From Mauremys mutica (Eukaryota > Chordata > Testudines > Geoemydidae): a stretch of 64,000 nt of DNA. Shown piece by piece: positions 49,007-60,293 of this stretch. The stretch spans positions 12,329,951 through 12,393,950 of the forward strand of contig NC_059076.1 in the NCBI RefSeq assembly GCF_020497125.1, given 5' to 3'. Under the pieces are notes generated by a model, which ran no database searches, was not told where the DNA came from, and worked only from the letters and a program-made list of their open reading frames with translations. Position 1 is the first letter of the stretch, and each line of letters opens with the position of its first letter. The position numbers and the translations under genes are program-made.

Positions 49007-50294
49007 TTCTAGTGACATCTCTTCTGCTCGCCTGAGGCTGAGGAGCAATGGAATAGCATTAATCTGTAGTCAAACATGATAGTGTGTGCCAGCGTTGTCA
49101 AATGCAGGTACTGATGGCAAGCGGCTCACTCCACAGCTCTTTTTGTGGCAGGCCTGCAAGCCCATGCCACCACACCCATTTTCAGGGATGGCGAGAGGCC
49201 TCTCCTAGGCCAACACAACTGCTAGTTGATTTTCCATTGTTATGTTTTTGATGGGCGTCATCACTGTGCTCAGCAGCTACCTACATGACACAGGAGAAGA
49301 CATGGTTGCAGCCCCGAGGGGAGTTTACCATTTATATAATGCACCACACTGGCCTATCCCAGCTAATGTGGGACAAGAGAGATGCTGCTGCCCCCTCTCA
49401 CATCCCAATGCTGGCCTTCAACATCTTAATTTCCCCTCTTCTAACCCCTGCCGGCTTCCCTATGAGCCAGTGCAGCAGAGCTGCTTGTGCTACAATCCTC
49501 CAAGCTATGCCATAGAGTCACAGCAAGGTTTGCCGACTGTGACTGGTTCCTTGCTGGAATGGTAGGTGATCTCTGTTTGGAAAGATGAATCAGTAATTTG
49601 AACTCTGAGCCCTTCTGGCTCACAACCATTTAAACCATCCACAGCATAATGGAGAAAATCCAGACCTTTAATTCCACCTCTTCTGAGCCTGCTGCTTTGT
49701 TTATGCTTAAAGTAAAATAAACAAACCACTCAAAATCAACCTATCAATTCCAGGGCCAGATTCTGCCGATGTTGCTTACATTTAATATTACTTCACTCTG
49801 GGAGCTATCCCCGGCAGGAAAGTGCTAATCAGCATGAGTGAAGGTGACAGAAACTGCTGCAAAAACCAGTAAATATTAATTAAATAAATAAATAAGACAT
49901 TATTGGTCAGATGGCAAATGAACTGCCTGAGATTGCTCAGAATTCACCCGTCCCTGGAACCAAAGACCTTTTACTTGTTAAATGATTCATGGGTGCCTCA
50001 ATTTCCCTCTTCTTCTATAGCACCTGGGCTCTAAGGCGCTGCACTGCGGTGATCACAGTTTGTGCACTGGTCTCCCTCCTTAATCAACCAGAACAACTCA
50101 AAGTATCCCAGGACCTGACCTTAGTGACTCCACAAAGTCTCCAGCCCCTTACAACTGAATAGTGTTATTCTGGAAACAAACATTAATAAATCGACCTAAC
50201 GCAGCTTATGTCAGCCTAACTTTGTAGTGTAGACCAGGCCTGAGTCTCCAGCCTAGCAAGGCACATCCCCAAACACTAGGACAGCCCAAGAAAA
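49007..50294. other. No recognised exon
   Basis: I looked here for a second SULT exon 2 (a YPKSG-encoding exon before copy b) and for exons 5-8 belonging to copy a and saw neither. A Harbinger-like end (TAGTGTAGACCAGGCCT) is at about 50226-50243. Confidence 0.45.
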
Positions 50295-50296
50295 TA

Positions 50297-50478
50297 CACC
50301 TCTACCCCAATATAACGTGACCCGATATAACACAAATTCAGCTATAACGTGGTAAAGCAGTGCTCGGCGGGGGGAGGGAATGCGGGGCTGCGCAGTCCGG
50401 TGGATCAAAGCAAGTTCAATATAACCTGCGGTAAGATTTTTTGGCTCCCCAGGACAGCGTTATATTGAGGTAGAGGTG
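50297..50478. mobile_element. Tc1/mariner-like MITE
   Basis: Termini CACCTCTACCCCAATATAAC and GTTATATTGAGGTAGAGGTG, flanked by TA on each side (50295-50296, 50479-50480). About 182 bp, non-coding. Confidence 0.85.
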
Positions 50479-50662
50479 TACTATGTTAAGTTTGTGCCTT
50501 TACGTTCTCAGGGAGGGGACGTGCCCATTCATCTCCCTGTGACTGCATGGTGCCTGGGTATTCCTCTTTCAGATGCTAGAGGCCATAGAAAGATAATTTC
50601 AGAAAGGAACCAATCCCAGTCCAGAAGGGTTTGGCATTACATTTGATGTGATCGTTTCCAAC

Positions 50663-51300
50663 AGGGCCGGCTCTGGCTTTTTTGCTGCCCCAAGCAAAAA
50701 AAAAAAAAAGGGGGGGGGGGTGGCCGGAGCGGCAAAGCAGGGGAAAAAAACAAACAAAAACACAGCGCGGCCGGAGCGGCAAAGCGGGAGGGGGGGTAAC
50801 CATGCGGCTGGAGCGGCAAAGCGGGGGGGGGAAAACACGGCGCGGCCGGAGCCGCAAAGCAGGGGGGACAGGACCGTGCGGCTGAAGCAGCAAAGCGGGG
50901 ACGGGGGAACACAGCACGGCCGGAGCGGCAAAGCGGGGGAGGTGCGGGGGAACACAGCACGGCCGGAGTGGCAAAGTGGGGGGGGGGAACCGTGCGGCTG
51001 GAGCAGCAAAGTGGGGGGGGAACATGGCATGGCTGGAGCAGTAAAGTGGGGGGGAAACACGGCACGGCTGGAGCGGCAAAGCGGGGGGGGAACATGGCAT
51101 GGCTGGAGCGGTAAAGTGGGGGGGAAACACGGCACGGCTGGAGCGGCAAAGCGGGGGGGGGGAACCGTGCGGCTGGAGCAGCAAAGTGGGGGGGAAACAC
51201 GGCACGGCTGGAGCGGCAAAGCGGGGGGGGGCAGGGGAACAGTGTGGCTGGAGTGGCAAAGGGGGCGGGGGAATATGGCGCAGCCAGCAAAGCAGGGTTA
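50663..51300. repeat. GC-rich minisatellite, units of about 40 bp
   Basis: Roughly a dozen and more units of the form GGCTGGAGCGGCAAAG, a G-run, then AACACGGCAC. It begins with GGGCCGGCTCTGGC...GCTGCCCCAAGC, which looks like a MITE edge, so the array seems to have expanded from the GCGGCAAAG part of such an element. All long ORFs here are artefacts of the repeat. Confidence 0.85.
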
Positions 51301-51329
51301 AAAAACAAAACAAAAAAAAACCCCCGCAT

Positions 51330-51613
51330 CTGGGTGAGGCGGCTGTGGAACATGGGGAGGAGGGCAGGCGGTTAGACAGTGGATGCAGTGGGGGTCTCTG
51401 CTCTTGTTGGTTTTCCTGCAGCTCCAACAGATGCTTTATCATGTCCGTTTGCTCCCCCATTAGCCTCAGCATCATGTCCTGCCTCCGCTCTTTGTGCTCA
51501 CTTAATTCTTTCCTGGCCTCTGCCACTGAAGGCCTCCATGCATTAAGCTGGGCCCTATCAGTGCGGGAGGAGAGCATGAGCTCGCATGAGCATCGCGAGT
51601 GAGTTTTATACAC
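51330..51613 (-). pseudogene. Transposon-type ORF remnant with coiled coil
   Basis: Minus-strand frame encodes EARKELSEHKERRQDMMLRL then LLELQENQQEQRPPL, a short charged coiled-coil and Pro-rich tail. I believe it is a repeat-borne ORF common in turtle genomes, possibly the DNA-binding partner of a Harbinger-type element; the family is uncertain. Confidence 0.45.
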
Positions 51614-51619
51614 AATAGA

Positions 51620-52085
51620 CTGTTACGTAAATTAAGTTGTCATGGGATAAAAGGGAAGGTCTTTTCATGGATTGAGAACTGGTTAAAAGAGAGGGAACAA
51701 AGGGTAGGAATTAATGGTAAATTCTCAGAATGGAGAGGGGTAACTAGTGGAATGATCTGGAGAAAGGGGTAAACAGTGAGGTGGCAAAGTTTGCAGATGA
51801 TACTAAACTGCTCAAGATAGTTAAGACAAAAGCAGACTGTGAAGAACTTCAAAAAGATCTCACAAAACTAAGTGATTGGGTGACAAAATGGCAAATGAAA
51901 TTTAATGTGGATAAATGTAAAGTAATGCACATTGGAAAAAATAACCCCAACTATACATACAATATGATGGGAGCTAATTTAGCTACAATGAGTCAGGAAA
52001 AAGATTTTGGAGTCATCGTGGATAGTTCTCTGAAGATGTGCACGCAGTGTGCAAGGGCGGTCAAAAAAGCAAACTGCTGAGGGTA
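51620..52085 (+). mobile_element. CR1 LINE RT fragment (plus)
   Basis: ORF 51781-52080 encodes KFADDTKLLKIVKTKADCEE and KFNVDKCKVMHIGKNNPNY, the (F)ADD box and thumb of CR1 reverse transcriptase, with a collinear upstream piece. It stops after KKANC. Confidence 0.9.
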
Positions 52086-52607
52086 TCAAATATGTCTGCA
52101 AAGTGCATGGATTGTAGAAATTCAGGGATGATATCTCATGTCAAATTAGGCTCATTTGAGTGATGCATTGAGTGATGCATCAGTACTTAGGATGGTGGTT
52201 GGATTTAGTCACTGAGAATCTCTGTGTATGTTTAAAAAAAACAACTAAACACACAGTAGCACTAGAATCCTATGGAAACTCCAGCTTAATCCATTAGTGT
52301 ATTAATTTCCAGTGGCAAATCTCAGATAGAAGGCTGCTCATATGGAGAAGGCACTGCCTGAGATCTAGGTTCAGCTGCCGGATCTCTCACAGATTCATTA
52401 TGTGATCTTGGGCAAGTCACTTAATCTCTCCATTCCTTAGTCCTCCATCTGTAAAATGGGTATAGTAGTGCTTCCTTTGTCTATTTATATTGCAAACTCT
52501 GCAGGGCAGGAATTTTCTCTTGCATGTGTATTCACAGAGTGTAGTGCAATGGGATGTCCATCTTGGTTGGAGCCTCTGCTACCGCAATGCAAAGAAATAA
52601 TAATAAC
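52086..52607. other. SULT intron with SINE fragment
   Basis: MIR/CORE-like segment at about 52380-52470 (GATCTTGGGCAAGTCACTTA, CCATCTGTAAAATGGG). No exon. Confidence 0.5.
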
Positions 52608-52705
52608 CTTGCAGTTGTTTTCCCAGAAGGAGTCAGGAAGGAGTTGAACAGGAAGATGGGTCTTTACTAATCGGGGAGAGGGCATTTTAGCCAGCTGTGC
52701 GACAC
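52608..52705 (-). CDS. SULT1B1: SULT1B1-like exon 4, copy a
   Basis: 98 nt, the same length as copy b. Encodes (G)[18 protein letters not shown] then [14 protein letters not shown], with the catalytic-His segment KTHLP. Acceptor TTTTTTAG is good, but the donor is GTTATT, lacking the usual purine at +3 and G at +5, so splicing out of this copy may be weak. No exon 5 follows before copy b. Confidence 0.93.
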
Positions 52706-53832
52706 CTAAAAAATACAAAAGGGATTAAAGGGAAAAACAGGACTATTACAGCTTTGATCGTAAACTGTTTATACTCAGAGGGCCATTGTTACGAAGAGAG
52801 GAATTGGGCCCGCAGCCACTAATAATCCTGAGCTGCCATTCTGTCTCTCTCTACTGGATGAAGTCCAGATAGATGTGGATAAGGATAGAAGTAGATTTAA
52901 GCAACTAAAGAACCATACATTGGTTCTGAAAGTGAAGCTGGTGAAATCTCCCTCACTGCTGGGTAGGCAAGTTGTGTGCACATCTGGCAGAGTTTCCACA
53001 GGGGGTAGTTTTCAGGAAGTGAGACTAGATCATCTAATCAGCCGTGTCCATCTCTAACTTTTCTGATACAAGTGAAATGTACTTATGTGAAGCTGTATGA
53101 GAAATCTTCTCTCCCCCACCCCCATCTTTTAATGAGGTGGGAATATAGCTCTGTAAAAATATAGTAGCACATCTTTAAAATGTCAGGGTGTGAACATATA
53201 ATATTCTATACCCCTTTTAGGGCCAGATTTTCAAAAGAGCTCAGCACCTAACAACTCCCCTTGCAAACAGTGGAAATCTTACCTTTACGGTGGGATTTTC
53301 AAAAGAAAATATGAGAGTTAGGTGCTCAACCTCTGTTGATCATAACTGGGAATTCGGCACCTAATTCCTATAAACTCTTTTGAAAATCCCACCTTAATCC
53401 ATTTTTGTATTAAGTTATTTTTAAAACATTTCAGTTCATATTTAAGTTCTTTGTGCACAGGATCCTAATACCATTGACAGTTTGCACTTATATAGGGTCA
53501 GATCCAGTGGGAATCTTTCCACTGACTTCAGTGCACTATGGATCAGATTCAGAGTGCCTTTCATTCCAAAGAACTCAGAGTGCTTTAGAAACAGTAAAGG
53601 CTAAATTCTATCCTCAGATCTATACATGCATCTCCCAGCACAGTCTGGGAGATTGGCTTGTATATATCTGAGGACAGAATTTGGCGCCAGTTAACCAAAC
53701 CTCCCAACAGCCCAGGGAGGTAAGTATATATCCTCGTATTCAGTTTTGGGCAACACAATTCCTAAAGGGAGGGTTGTCAAAGCTGCAGCTCCAATCTCTC
53801 CGGGAGCCTGCCTGCAGTGTGCGAATCATTAC
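52706..53832. other. SULT intron with repeat
   Basis: Holds a copy of the GGGCCAGATTTTCAAAAG repeat at 53219-53400, imperfectly palindromic. No exon. Confidence 0.5.
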
Positions 53833-53958
53833 CATTTGAAATTCCTGGGATGATCAGCTCCATGAAAGGGACCCGAACGTAAATCGCATCCCGTTTACAC
53901 TTCTCAGCATCACCGTTGTTATAGATCATGTCCACAATTTCACTGATCCAGGTTGTGC
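53833..53958 (-). CDS. SULT1B1: SULT1B1-like exon 3, copy a
   Basis: 126 nt, acceptor TTTCCAG, donor GTAATG. Encodes (G)[18 protein letters not shown] then [18 protein letters not shown]. The reading joins exon 2 in frame to complete YPKSGTTW. One codon shorter than copy b. Frame intact. Confidence 0.95.
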
Positions 53959-55280
53959 CTGGAAATATAAAGCAACCTCGCTAAATACTCTTCTAGCATG
54001 CAGTAGGCAGGTCATAAACATGGAGTCAGATCCTCTCCCAGTGTACATTGAAGACAATGGAGTTATGCCAATTTACACCAGATGATGATCCCTTCTAGCC
54101 TCTGGCCTTTAGCAACAGACTTTGAGGGTGGTGAAATCAGTGCTCCTGGGCTTTCTTGGCCTGCGCTTGAATATGTGATGTCAGTAACGAAGTGACTCAA
54201 AGGGCCTATCATCATGGAAGTCCAATATCAACAAACTTGATATAACATCACAATGTTTCTGCTATTGCCTGAAGACCCAATGCAAATTTCCCACTAGGCT
54301 TGTGGGAAATAAACTACTCACAAATGGAGGTGTGAATTGATAGAATCCTGCCACTCTTCAGGGCTGAGCCTATGTTGAGGGCAAAAAGCCACTTCATCCA
54401 TCCTGTGAAAGAAGAACTCACCCCCGGCTCATGTTGGTCAGAATCAAGTTGACAATTTCCCTTCCTGAACACTGAGTGAGGGCACTCCAGTGTTAGCCCA
54501 CAAAGTCTATGGCATTCAGCAACAGGAGAGTCTATGGTAAATGATGGTAAGAGAGCAACATGGAAGGAATGTTTTGCCACTTTTTGAACACATCCCTGTT
54601 AGGACAAAGGGGGTTGTGGTCTTATTCTCTTTCTATGCACAGCATTGTCCCAGGGCATGGCTTCTCCCCAGCTTCCAAACACTCCCTGCCCTGCCCAGTC
54701 ACCTTTGAGAAGGCTTATTTGCATAACACAGGCAAGAAGAGCAACAGAAAACAGTCTGGCACTTCTCCTCCTGGTAGTTCCCCACTGAGTTCTAATCAGC
54801 TCTGCTCCCTTCCTGGAGCAGTAGGCTCAGCGCTGCTTTCCTCAGCACCTAGCCCTTTGCTCCAGGGACCCACTGCAGGAGTTAGCTCTACTCCACCATG
54901 GCTTCCCTTCCCCAGGCACAGCCTATCCCACCCACTTCCTTCACCTCTTATTTCCTGCTCTCTGGCAGCCCTTTATAGGCCCAGGTGTAACCCAGCCCCC
55001 TTTAATTGGATGGATTGGGCTCACGTGCTCTGATGCAGGAAAGCTGGGCCCAGTTCTACTCACAGGGACCAGCTACTGAAGAAAAGGGATCACGAAGGCA
55101 CAGATGGAGGAGGCTTTGAGTAAGAGATTTCTATACCTAACTGAGGAACTGATAAAGGGGTTATGATGTGAATGTGGCATGTATGTAGTATAAGAGTTGG
55201 GCAGTAGCCTCCATTTCTGCCCTGGGTTTGTGCCTTTAAGCTGCATAAGAAGAATCTCCTAATAGATCAGTGGCACTCAC
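53959..55280. other. SULT intron 2
   Basis: No exon recognised; the ORF at 54560-55033 (plus) has no domain. Confidence 0.45.
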
Positions 55281-55443
55281 CTGATTTCGGGTAGGTGGAA
55301 ATGAGAAGGTCATCTGGCCTCGCTTGGAATGATTCCACCTGGGCCCATTCTTCAACAATACTCCAGAATAGGGGAACACCACAGACCATTTCTAATTTCC
55401 TCCTTAATGCACTTTCATCATTTTCCATCCTGGTAATGCTAGG
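55281..55443 (-). CDS. SULT1B1: SULT1B1-like exon 2, first coding exon
   Basis: Acceptor CTTTAG at 55444, a 15-nt untranslated part, then ATG at 55428-55426. Encodes 49 residues plus one base: MENDESALRRKLEMVCGVPL then WAQVESFQARPDDLLIST and YPKSG, the start of the PAPS 5'-phosphosulfate loop, with donor GTGAGT. A splice acceptor before the ATG implies an upstream noncoding exon, as in mammalian SULT1B1. It lies on the same strand as the UGT exons. It is the only exon 2 seen for two exon 3-4 pairs. Confidence 0.93.
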
Positions 55444-55879
55444 CTAAAGGAAGAGAAAAGAATGTAAATGGAAGTGGTCTGCTTCCATTAAAAAGTGCTG
55501 GGAGACCCTCTCTTCCACTTAGCATTTATTTTGCACAGTGGAGTTTGGGAGACTTGTCAATATTAAATTGCTAGTGATAACCCGAGCAACATTCCTGCTT
55601 GTGTAATAGTTTTAGGGCTTGTGTGCAATGTTGAATGTTGCCACTAGAAGGTGACGTGGCAAATAGACTTGAGCCTATCCCTAGAAGAGGGAAGCACAAT
55701 TTACATATTCATTGGGCCAGATCCCCAGCTGGTTTAAACTGGCATAAAGTCAATGGGGCTCTACTGTACGCTACTGAAGAGCTGGTCCATAAAGTCCTGA
55801 ATGTTAGAAGAGTTCTATCCTAATTCTCAGCAGCAGAAGTAGCCATGCTCTCAGCTGAAGGAAGGAACAAGATGAGAAT
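55444..55879. other. Upstream flank of SULT exon 2
   Basis: Contains a GGGCCAGATCCCCAGC repeat fragment (55714-55770). No noncoding first exon or promoter could be placed. Confidence 0.4.
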
Positions 55880-56437
55880 AGTGGGGACAAGGGGAAAAAT
55901 GGGGTATGGAATGGCTTCCGTATGAGAAGAGATTAAAAAGACTGGGACTTCTTAGCATGGAAAAGAGACAACTAAGGGGGGATATGATGGAGGTCTATAA
56001 AATCATGACTGGTGTGGAGAAAGTAAATAAGGAGCGTTATTTACTCCTCACAACACAAGAATCAGGGGTCACCAAATGAAATTATTAGGCAGCAGGTTTA
56101 AAACAAACAAAAGGAAGTATTTTTTCACACAGTGCACAGTCAACCTGTGGAACTCCTTGCCAGAGGATGTTGTGAAGGCCAAGGGTTCAAAAAAGAACTA
56201 GATAAGTTCATGGAGGATAGGTCCATCAATGGCTATTGGCCAGGATGGGCAGGGATGGCATCCTTAGCCTCCGTTTGCCAGAAGCTGGGAATGGGCGACA
56301 GGATGGATCATTTGATGATTCCCTGTTCTGTTCATTCTCTTTGGGGCACCTGGCATTGGCCACTGTCAGAAGACAGGATACTGGGTGAGATGGACCTTTG
56401 GTCTGACCCAGTATGGACACTCTTATGTTCTTAAACT
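55880..56437 (+). mobile_element. CR1 LINE 3' end (plus)
   Basis: GGGATATGATGGAGGTCTAT, TGGCATTGGCCACTGTCAGA and TGGTCTGACCCAGTATGG are diagnostic of the CR1 3' region; ends TCTTATGTTCTTA. Confidence 0.92.
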
Positions 56438-57217
56438 GAATATGCATAGACATTTCTGTGGAAACCACTTCTTTTTTAGTGGACGTTTCATGTAGATTTA
56501 AAAATTGTTGTTGCCAGGTGAATCCAACTTGCCTCATTCTAGAATAAATCATTTTATGAGAGCTCATTAAACCTGGGCGGTGTCTTGCATGCAAGAGACT
56601 AGCTCTCTCTCAAAATAATGGACTACAATCTCTAAGCACGAGAGCATGAGAATGTTCTAGCTTCTGTAGCTGTAAAGCAGACCTTTCACCGAATATGAGG
56701 GCTTATCTATATTAGCAAAGATCACCAGTATATGTGAATCAATGTTAAATTGTTTTATTACATCAGAGCAAACTCCTAGTGCAGACACATTTAAACTACT
56801 TTAAACCATGTTTATACTGGTTCTCTGAATTCAGTAAAATAATCAGATCAAGCTAAACTGCTTTAAAAGTGACAAACCAGTTTAACTGCATGTACATTAA
56901 AAGTTTGCATTGGTGTAAGTTGATTAGGTTACAAAAGAGCAAAATACCATGTGGAGGTGTGCCCTCTAGATACCTGTATTTTATCCCTTTCACTCTAGCT
57001 AACTGATTAACCACCCAAAACAAAGCACAAATTGAGGGGATAGGTGGTTCTGTTATGCCCACATGTCTCAGTGATGCCAATAAGAAAAAACATGTTAAAA
57101 GGGGTGGGAAAAGTTGGCACATATCAACATTTATTCTTCCATTTACAGCAGCTCTCCACTCTGCAGTCAATACCAGGAATAGGCAACTATAGATTTTTAA
57201 AAATTTCATCTGCCTGG
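56438..57217. other. No recognised gene
   Basis: Repeat-like AT-rich sequence between the CR1 and the Gypsy LTR. Confidence 0.4.
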
Positions 57218-58534
57218 TGTGACAAAGTTCCTCTTCTACCTTGGTGGGTCCTGCGCTTCTTGGCGGATTTGCTCACCTCAGTGATCTTCCTCTCTGGTGG
57301 AACCCCCAGTCTGGGTCAACTCCTCCTGTGTCTGATCAGGAGTTGGGAGGTTTGGGGGGAACCCAGGCCCGCCCTCTACTCCAGGTTCCAGCCCAGGGCC
57401 CTGTGGATTGCAGCTGTCTAAAGTGCCTCTTGTAACAGCTGCAGGGCCACCCAGAGGATTCCGGGGGCCCGGGGTCTTCGGCGGCGGGGGCCCTTCCGTT
57501 CCGGGACCCGCCGCCGAAGTGCCCCGAAGACCCGCGGCGGGAGCCCCCCGCCGCCGAATTACCGCCAAAGCGGGACCCGCCGCCAAAGTGCAGCCCGGTC
57601 TTCGGCGGTAATTCGGCGGCGGGGGGGGGGTCCCCGCCGCGGGTCTTCGGGGCACTTCGGCGGCGGGTCCCAGAACGGAAGGGGCCCCCCGCCACCGAAG
57701 ACCGGGCTGCGCTTCGGCGGCGGGTCCCGCTTCCCCCCCGCCCCAGCCCCAGCCCCAGCCTCTTACCCCCGGCTCCCTCCTCACCCGGAGTCTCAGCGCC
57801 TCGCCCGACAACCGCAGCGTCCCTCCAGCGGGGCCTGAGCTCCGTCCCGCTCAGAGCCGCGTGGTGAGGGGGTGGGGCTGGGAGCTCCACGCTGAGCGGA
57901 GGGAGCTGAGCTCAGCCCGGAGCTCCCAGCCCCGCCCCCTCACCACGCGGCTCCGAGCGGGGCGGGGCTCAGGGGCTCGGCCGGAGACATGTCGCTTGAT
58001 GCGCTGAGGCTCCAGGAGAGGGGCGGAGGCAGGAGCCTCCGCTGTTCTCTTGGGGGCCCCTGCGGAGCCCGGGGCAAATTGCCCCCTTTGCCTCCCCCTC
58101 TGGGTGGCCCTGAACAGCTGCATGACAGCTACAACTCCCTGGGCTACTTCCCCATGGCCTCCTCCAAACACCTTTTTATCCTCACCACAGGTCCTTCCTG
58201 CTGGTGTCTGATAATGCTGGATTGTAAGATAATTCCTCAATCCTCCAGCAGCACACGCTCTCAGTCTCAGCTCCTTGTGCCTCTTGCTCCCAGCTCCTCA
58301 CACGCACTTCTCTCCTCTGGCTCCTCCTCCCCTGACTAGCGTGAGCTCCCCTTTTAAACCAGGTGCCCTGATTAGCCTGCCTTGATTGGCTGCAGGTGTT
58401 CTAATCAGTGTAGCTATCTCCACTGCCTTCTAGAAAGATCTTAATTGACCCCAGGTGCCCTGATTAGCCTGCCTTGATTAACCTGGAGCAAATGCCATTT
58501 GGTTACCACAGTGCTAGGGATTTGTCCCATCACA
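57218..58534 (-). mobile_element. 3' LTR of a Gmr1-like Ty3/Gypsy element, split by a MITE
   Basis: Minus-strand reading starts TGTGATGGGACAAATCC right after a purine tract (GCAGAGGGGGTGGATA, the polypurine tract) and ends TTTGTCACA. The 671-bp MITE at 57442-58112 lies within. It is the partner of the pol frame at 58514-60163. Confidence 0.85.
57442..58112. mobile_element. hAT-like MITE with long GC palindromes in the LTR
   Basis: Starts CAGGGCCACCCAGAG and ends CTCTGGGTGGCCCTG (perfect 15-bp inverted repeat); perfect 8-bp duplication AACAGCTG at 57434-57441 and 58113-58120. Interior has a long near-perfect palindrome at about 57850-57965 and (GGCGGCGGG)-type repeats at 57478-57730. Confidence 0.95.
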
Positions 58535-60163
58535 TATCCACCCCCTCTGCTCAACACCATAGGGTTGGGCAACTTGGGATGCCAGGCAGTGTGCTCGTGA
58601 AAGACCATCAGCGTTGCCGTGGTGGCATCCAGCCCTGTGCCGTATGCGGAACTGGAATGGTTGGAGGGATAAGAACCACCTGGTGACCCTTGCATTCTTT
58701 TCCTTATTTCTCTGCATCCACTGGAGGGGTGCATGGTCCGCCACAAGAGTAAATCGCCGGCCCAAGAGATAATAACGCAGTGTCTCCATGGCCCATTTGA
58801 CAGCAAGGCATTCTCTCTTGACTACTGCATACTTCTGTTCTCTTGGCAGCAGCTTTCTGCTTAGGTAGAGAATCGGGTGTTCTTCATCTCCAATCATTTG
58901 TGACAGAACTGCCCCCAACCCCACCTCAGAAGCATCTGTCTGTAAAATAAATTCCTTGGTAAAGTCCGGGGCTATGAGTATGGGGTCATTACAGAGGGCT
59001 GTCCGAAGGTCTATGAATGCCCCCTCTGCAGCGTCGGGCCACTTCACCATGTCTGGACCTCGAGCCTTCACCAGGTCTGTCAGAGGACTCGCCCTACAGG
59101 CGAAGTGGGGAATAAAACGTCGGTAATAGCCTACCACGCCTAGGAACGCACGGACCTGCTTCTTTCGGGTCGGCCGGGGCCAGTTTTGAATCGCCTCTAG
59201 CTTATTAGTTTGGGGCTTCACTATACCCCTTCCTACAATATATCCCAGGTACCTAGCCTCTGCTAGTCCTATGGCACATTTAGCAGGATTAGCGGTGAGG
59301 CCAGCCCGCCTTAAGGTGCGTAGTACTGCCTCAACTTTCTCCAAGTGGGTTCCCCAGTCTGGCGTATGGATGATGACATCATCTAGGTATGCAGCTGCAT
59401 AGCTAGTATGGGGGCGCAGCAGCTTATCCATGAGGCGCTGGAATGTGGCTGGGGCCTCATGTAACCCAAAAGGGAGAACAGTGTACTGGAATAGCCCGTC
59501 TGGGGTGGAGAACGCTGTCTTTTCTTTAGCTTCTTTGGTCAGGGGAATCTGCCAGTACCCTTTTGTCAGATCCAGTGTAGTCAAGAATCGGGCACTACCC
59601 AGTCGGTCAACCAGTTCGTCGATGCGTGGTATGGGGTATGCATCAAATTGGGATACTTCATTCAGTCGGCGAAAGTCATTACAGAATCTCGTGGTACCAT
59701 CAGGTTTGGGCACTAGAACAATTGGACTGCACCATTGACTATAGGATTCTTCAATAACGCCTAATTCTAACATTTTCTTTACTTCGGCCTTGATTTCTTC
59801 TCTTTTGGCTGCTGGGATTCGGTAGGGTCTCAGTGTTACCTTGGCTCCAGGGATCGTGCGGATATGGTAATAGGTCTCAGTCGTCCGCCCCGGTTTTGTA
59901 GAGAACACATCTCGGTTGCGATTAATCATGTCGGCTGCCTCGATCTTTTGGATTGGCGTCAAGTCGGGTGATATCTTCACTTGCTCATGTAAGTTATCCT
60001 CCTGGGGAAGGGTCGCCCGGGTGACTAAGCATGCCTCTCGATCATGCCAAGGTTTTAGAAGATTAATGTGGTAAATTTGCTCCGGTTTCCTGCCGCCTGG
60101 CTGCCGCACCTTATAGTTTACCTCTCCCACGGCTTCAATCACTTCATAGGGTCCCTGCCAGGG
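58514..60163 (-). pseudogene. Gmr1-like Ty3/Gypsy pol: integrase tail, RT, RNase H (5'-truncated)
   Basis: One open frame of about 540 codons on minus. Order: integrase C-terminal module (WQGPYEVIEAVGEVNYKVRQ, HINLLKPWHD), then reverse transcriptase with the palm motif around YLDDVIIHT (near residue 253), FCNDFRRLN and LPFGLHEAPATFQ, then RNase H (LQTDASEVGLGAVLS; HHGNADGLSR). Integrase before RT is the unusual order of Gmr1-like elements. The frame is intact over this span, but protease, most of integrase and gag are missing where another element begins at about 60159. The stop lies just inside the LTR. Confidence 0.9.
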
Positions 60164-60180
60164 GTGAGCTGCAGACGGTT

Positions 60181-60293
60181 CGCAACGGTTCGCGTGAACC
60201 GTTTGCTAAAATTAGACGCCGGACAGAGAACCGGATGCTAAAGTTCTCTGTCCGGCGTCTAATTTTAGCAAACAGTTGGCGCGAACCGTTGCG
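60181..60293. repeat. Near-perfect 50-bp hairpin
   Basis: Arms 60181-60231 and 60243-60293 are inverted copies (for example GACGCCGGACAGAGAAC against GTTCTCTGTCCGGCGTC) with an 11-nt loop. It lies in a MITE that starts CAGGGGTGAGCTGCAG at about 60159 and truncates the pol frame. Confidence 0.85.

Noticed and set aside
50576..51613. 345-codon minus ORF and companions
   Set aside because: Most of it is translated minisatellite; only the first third looks protein-like and that is a transposon-type remnant.
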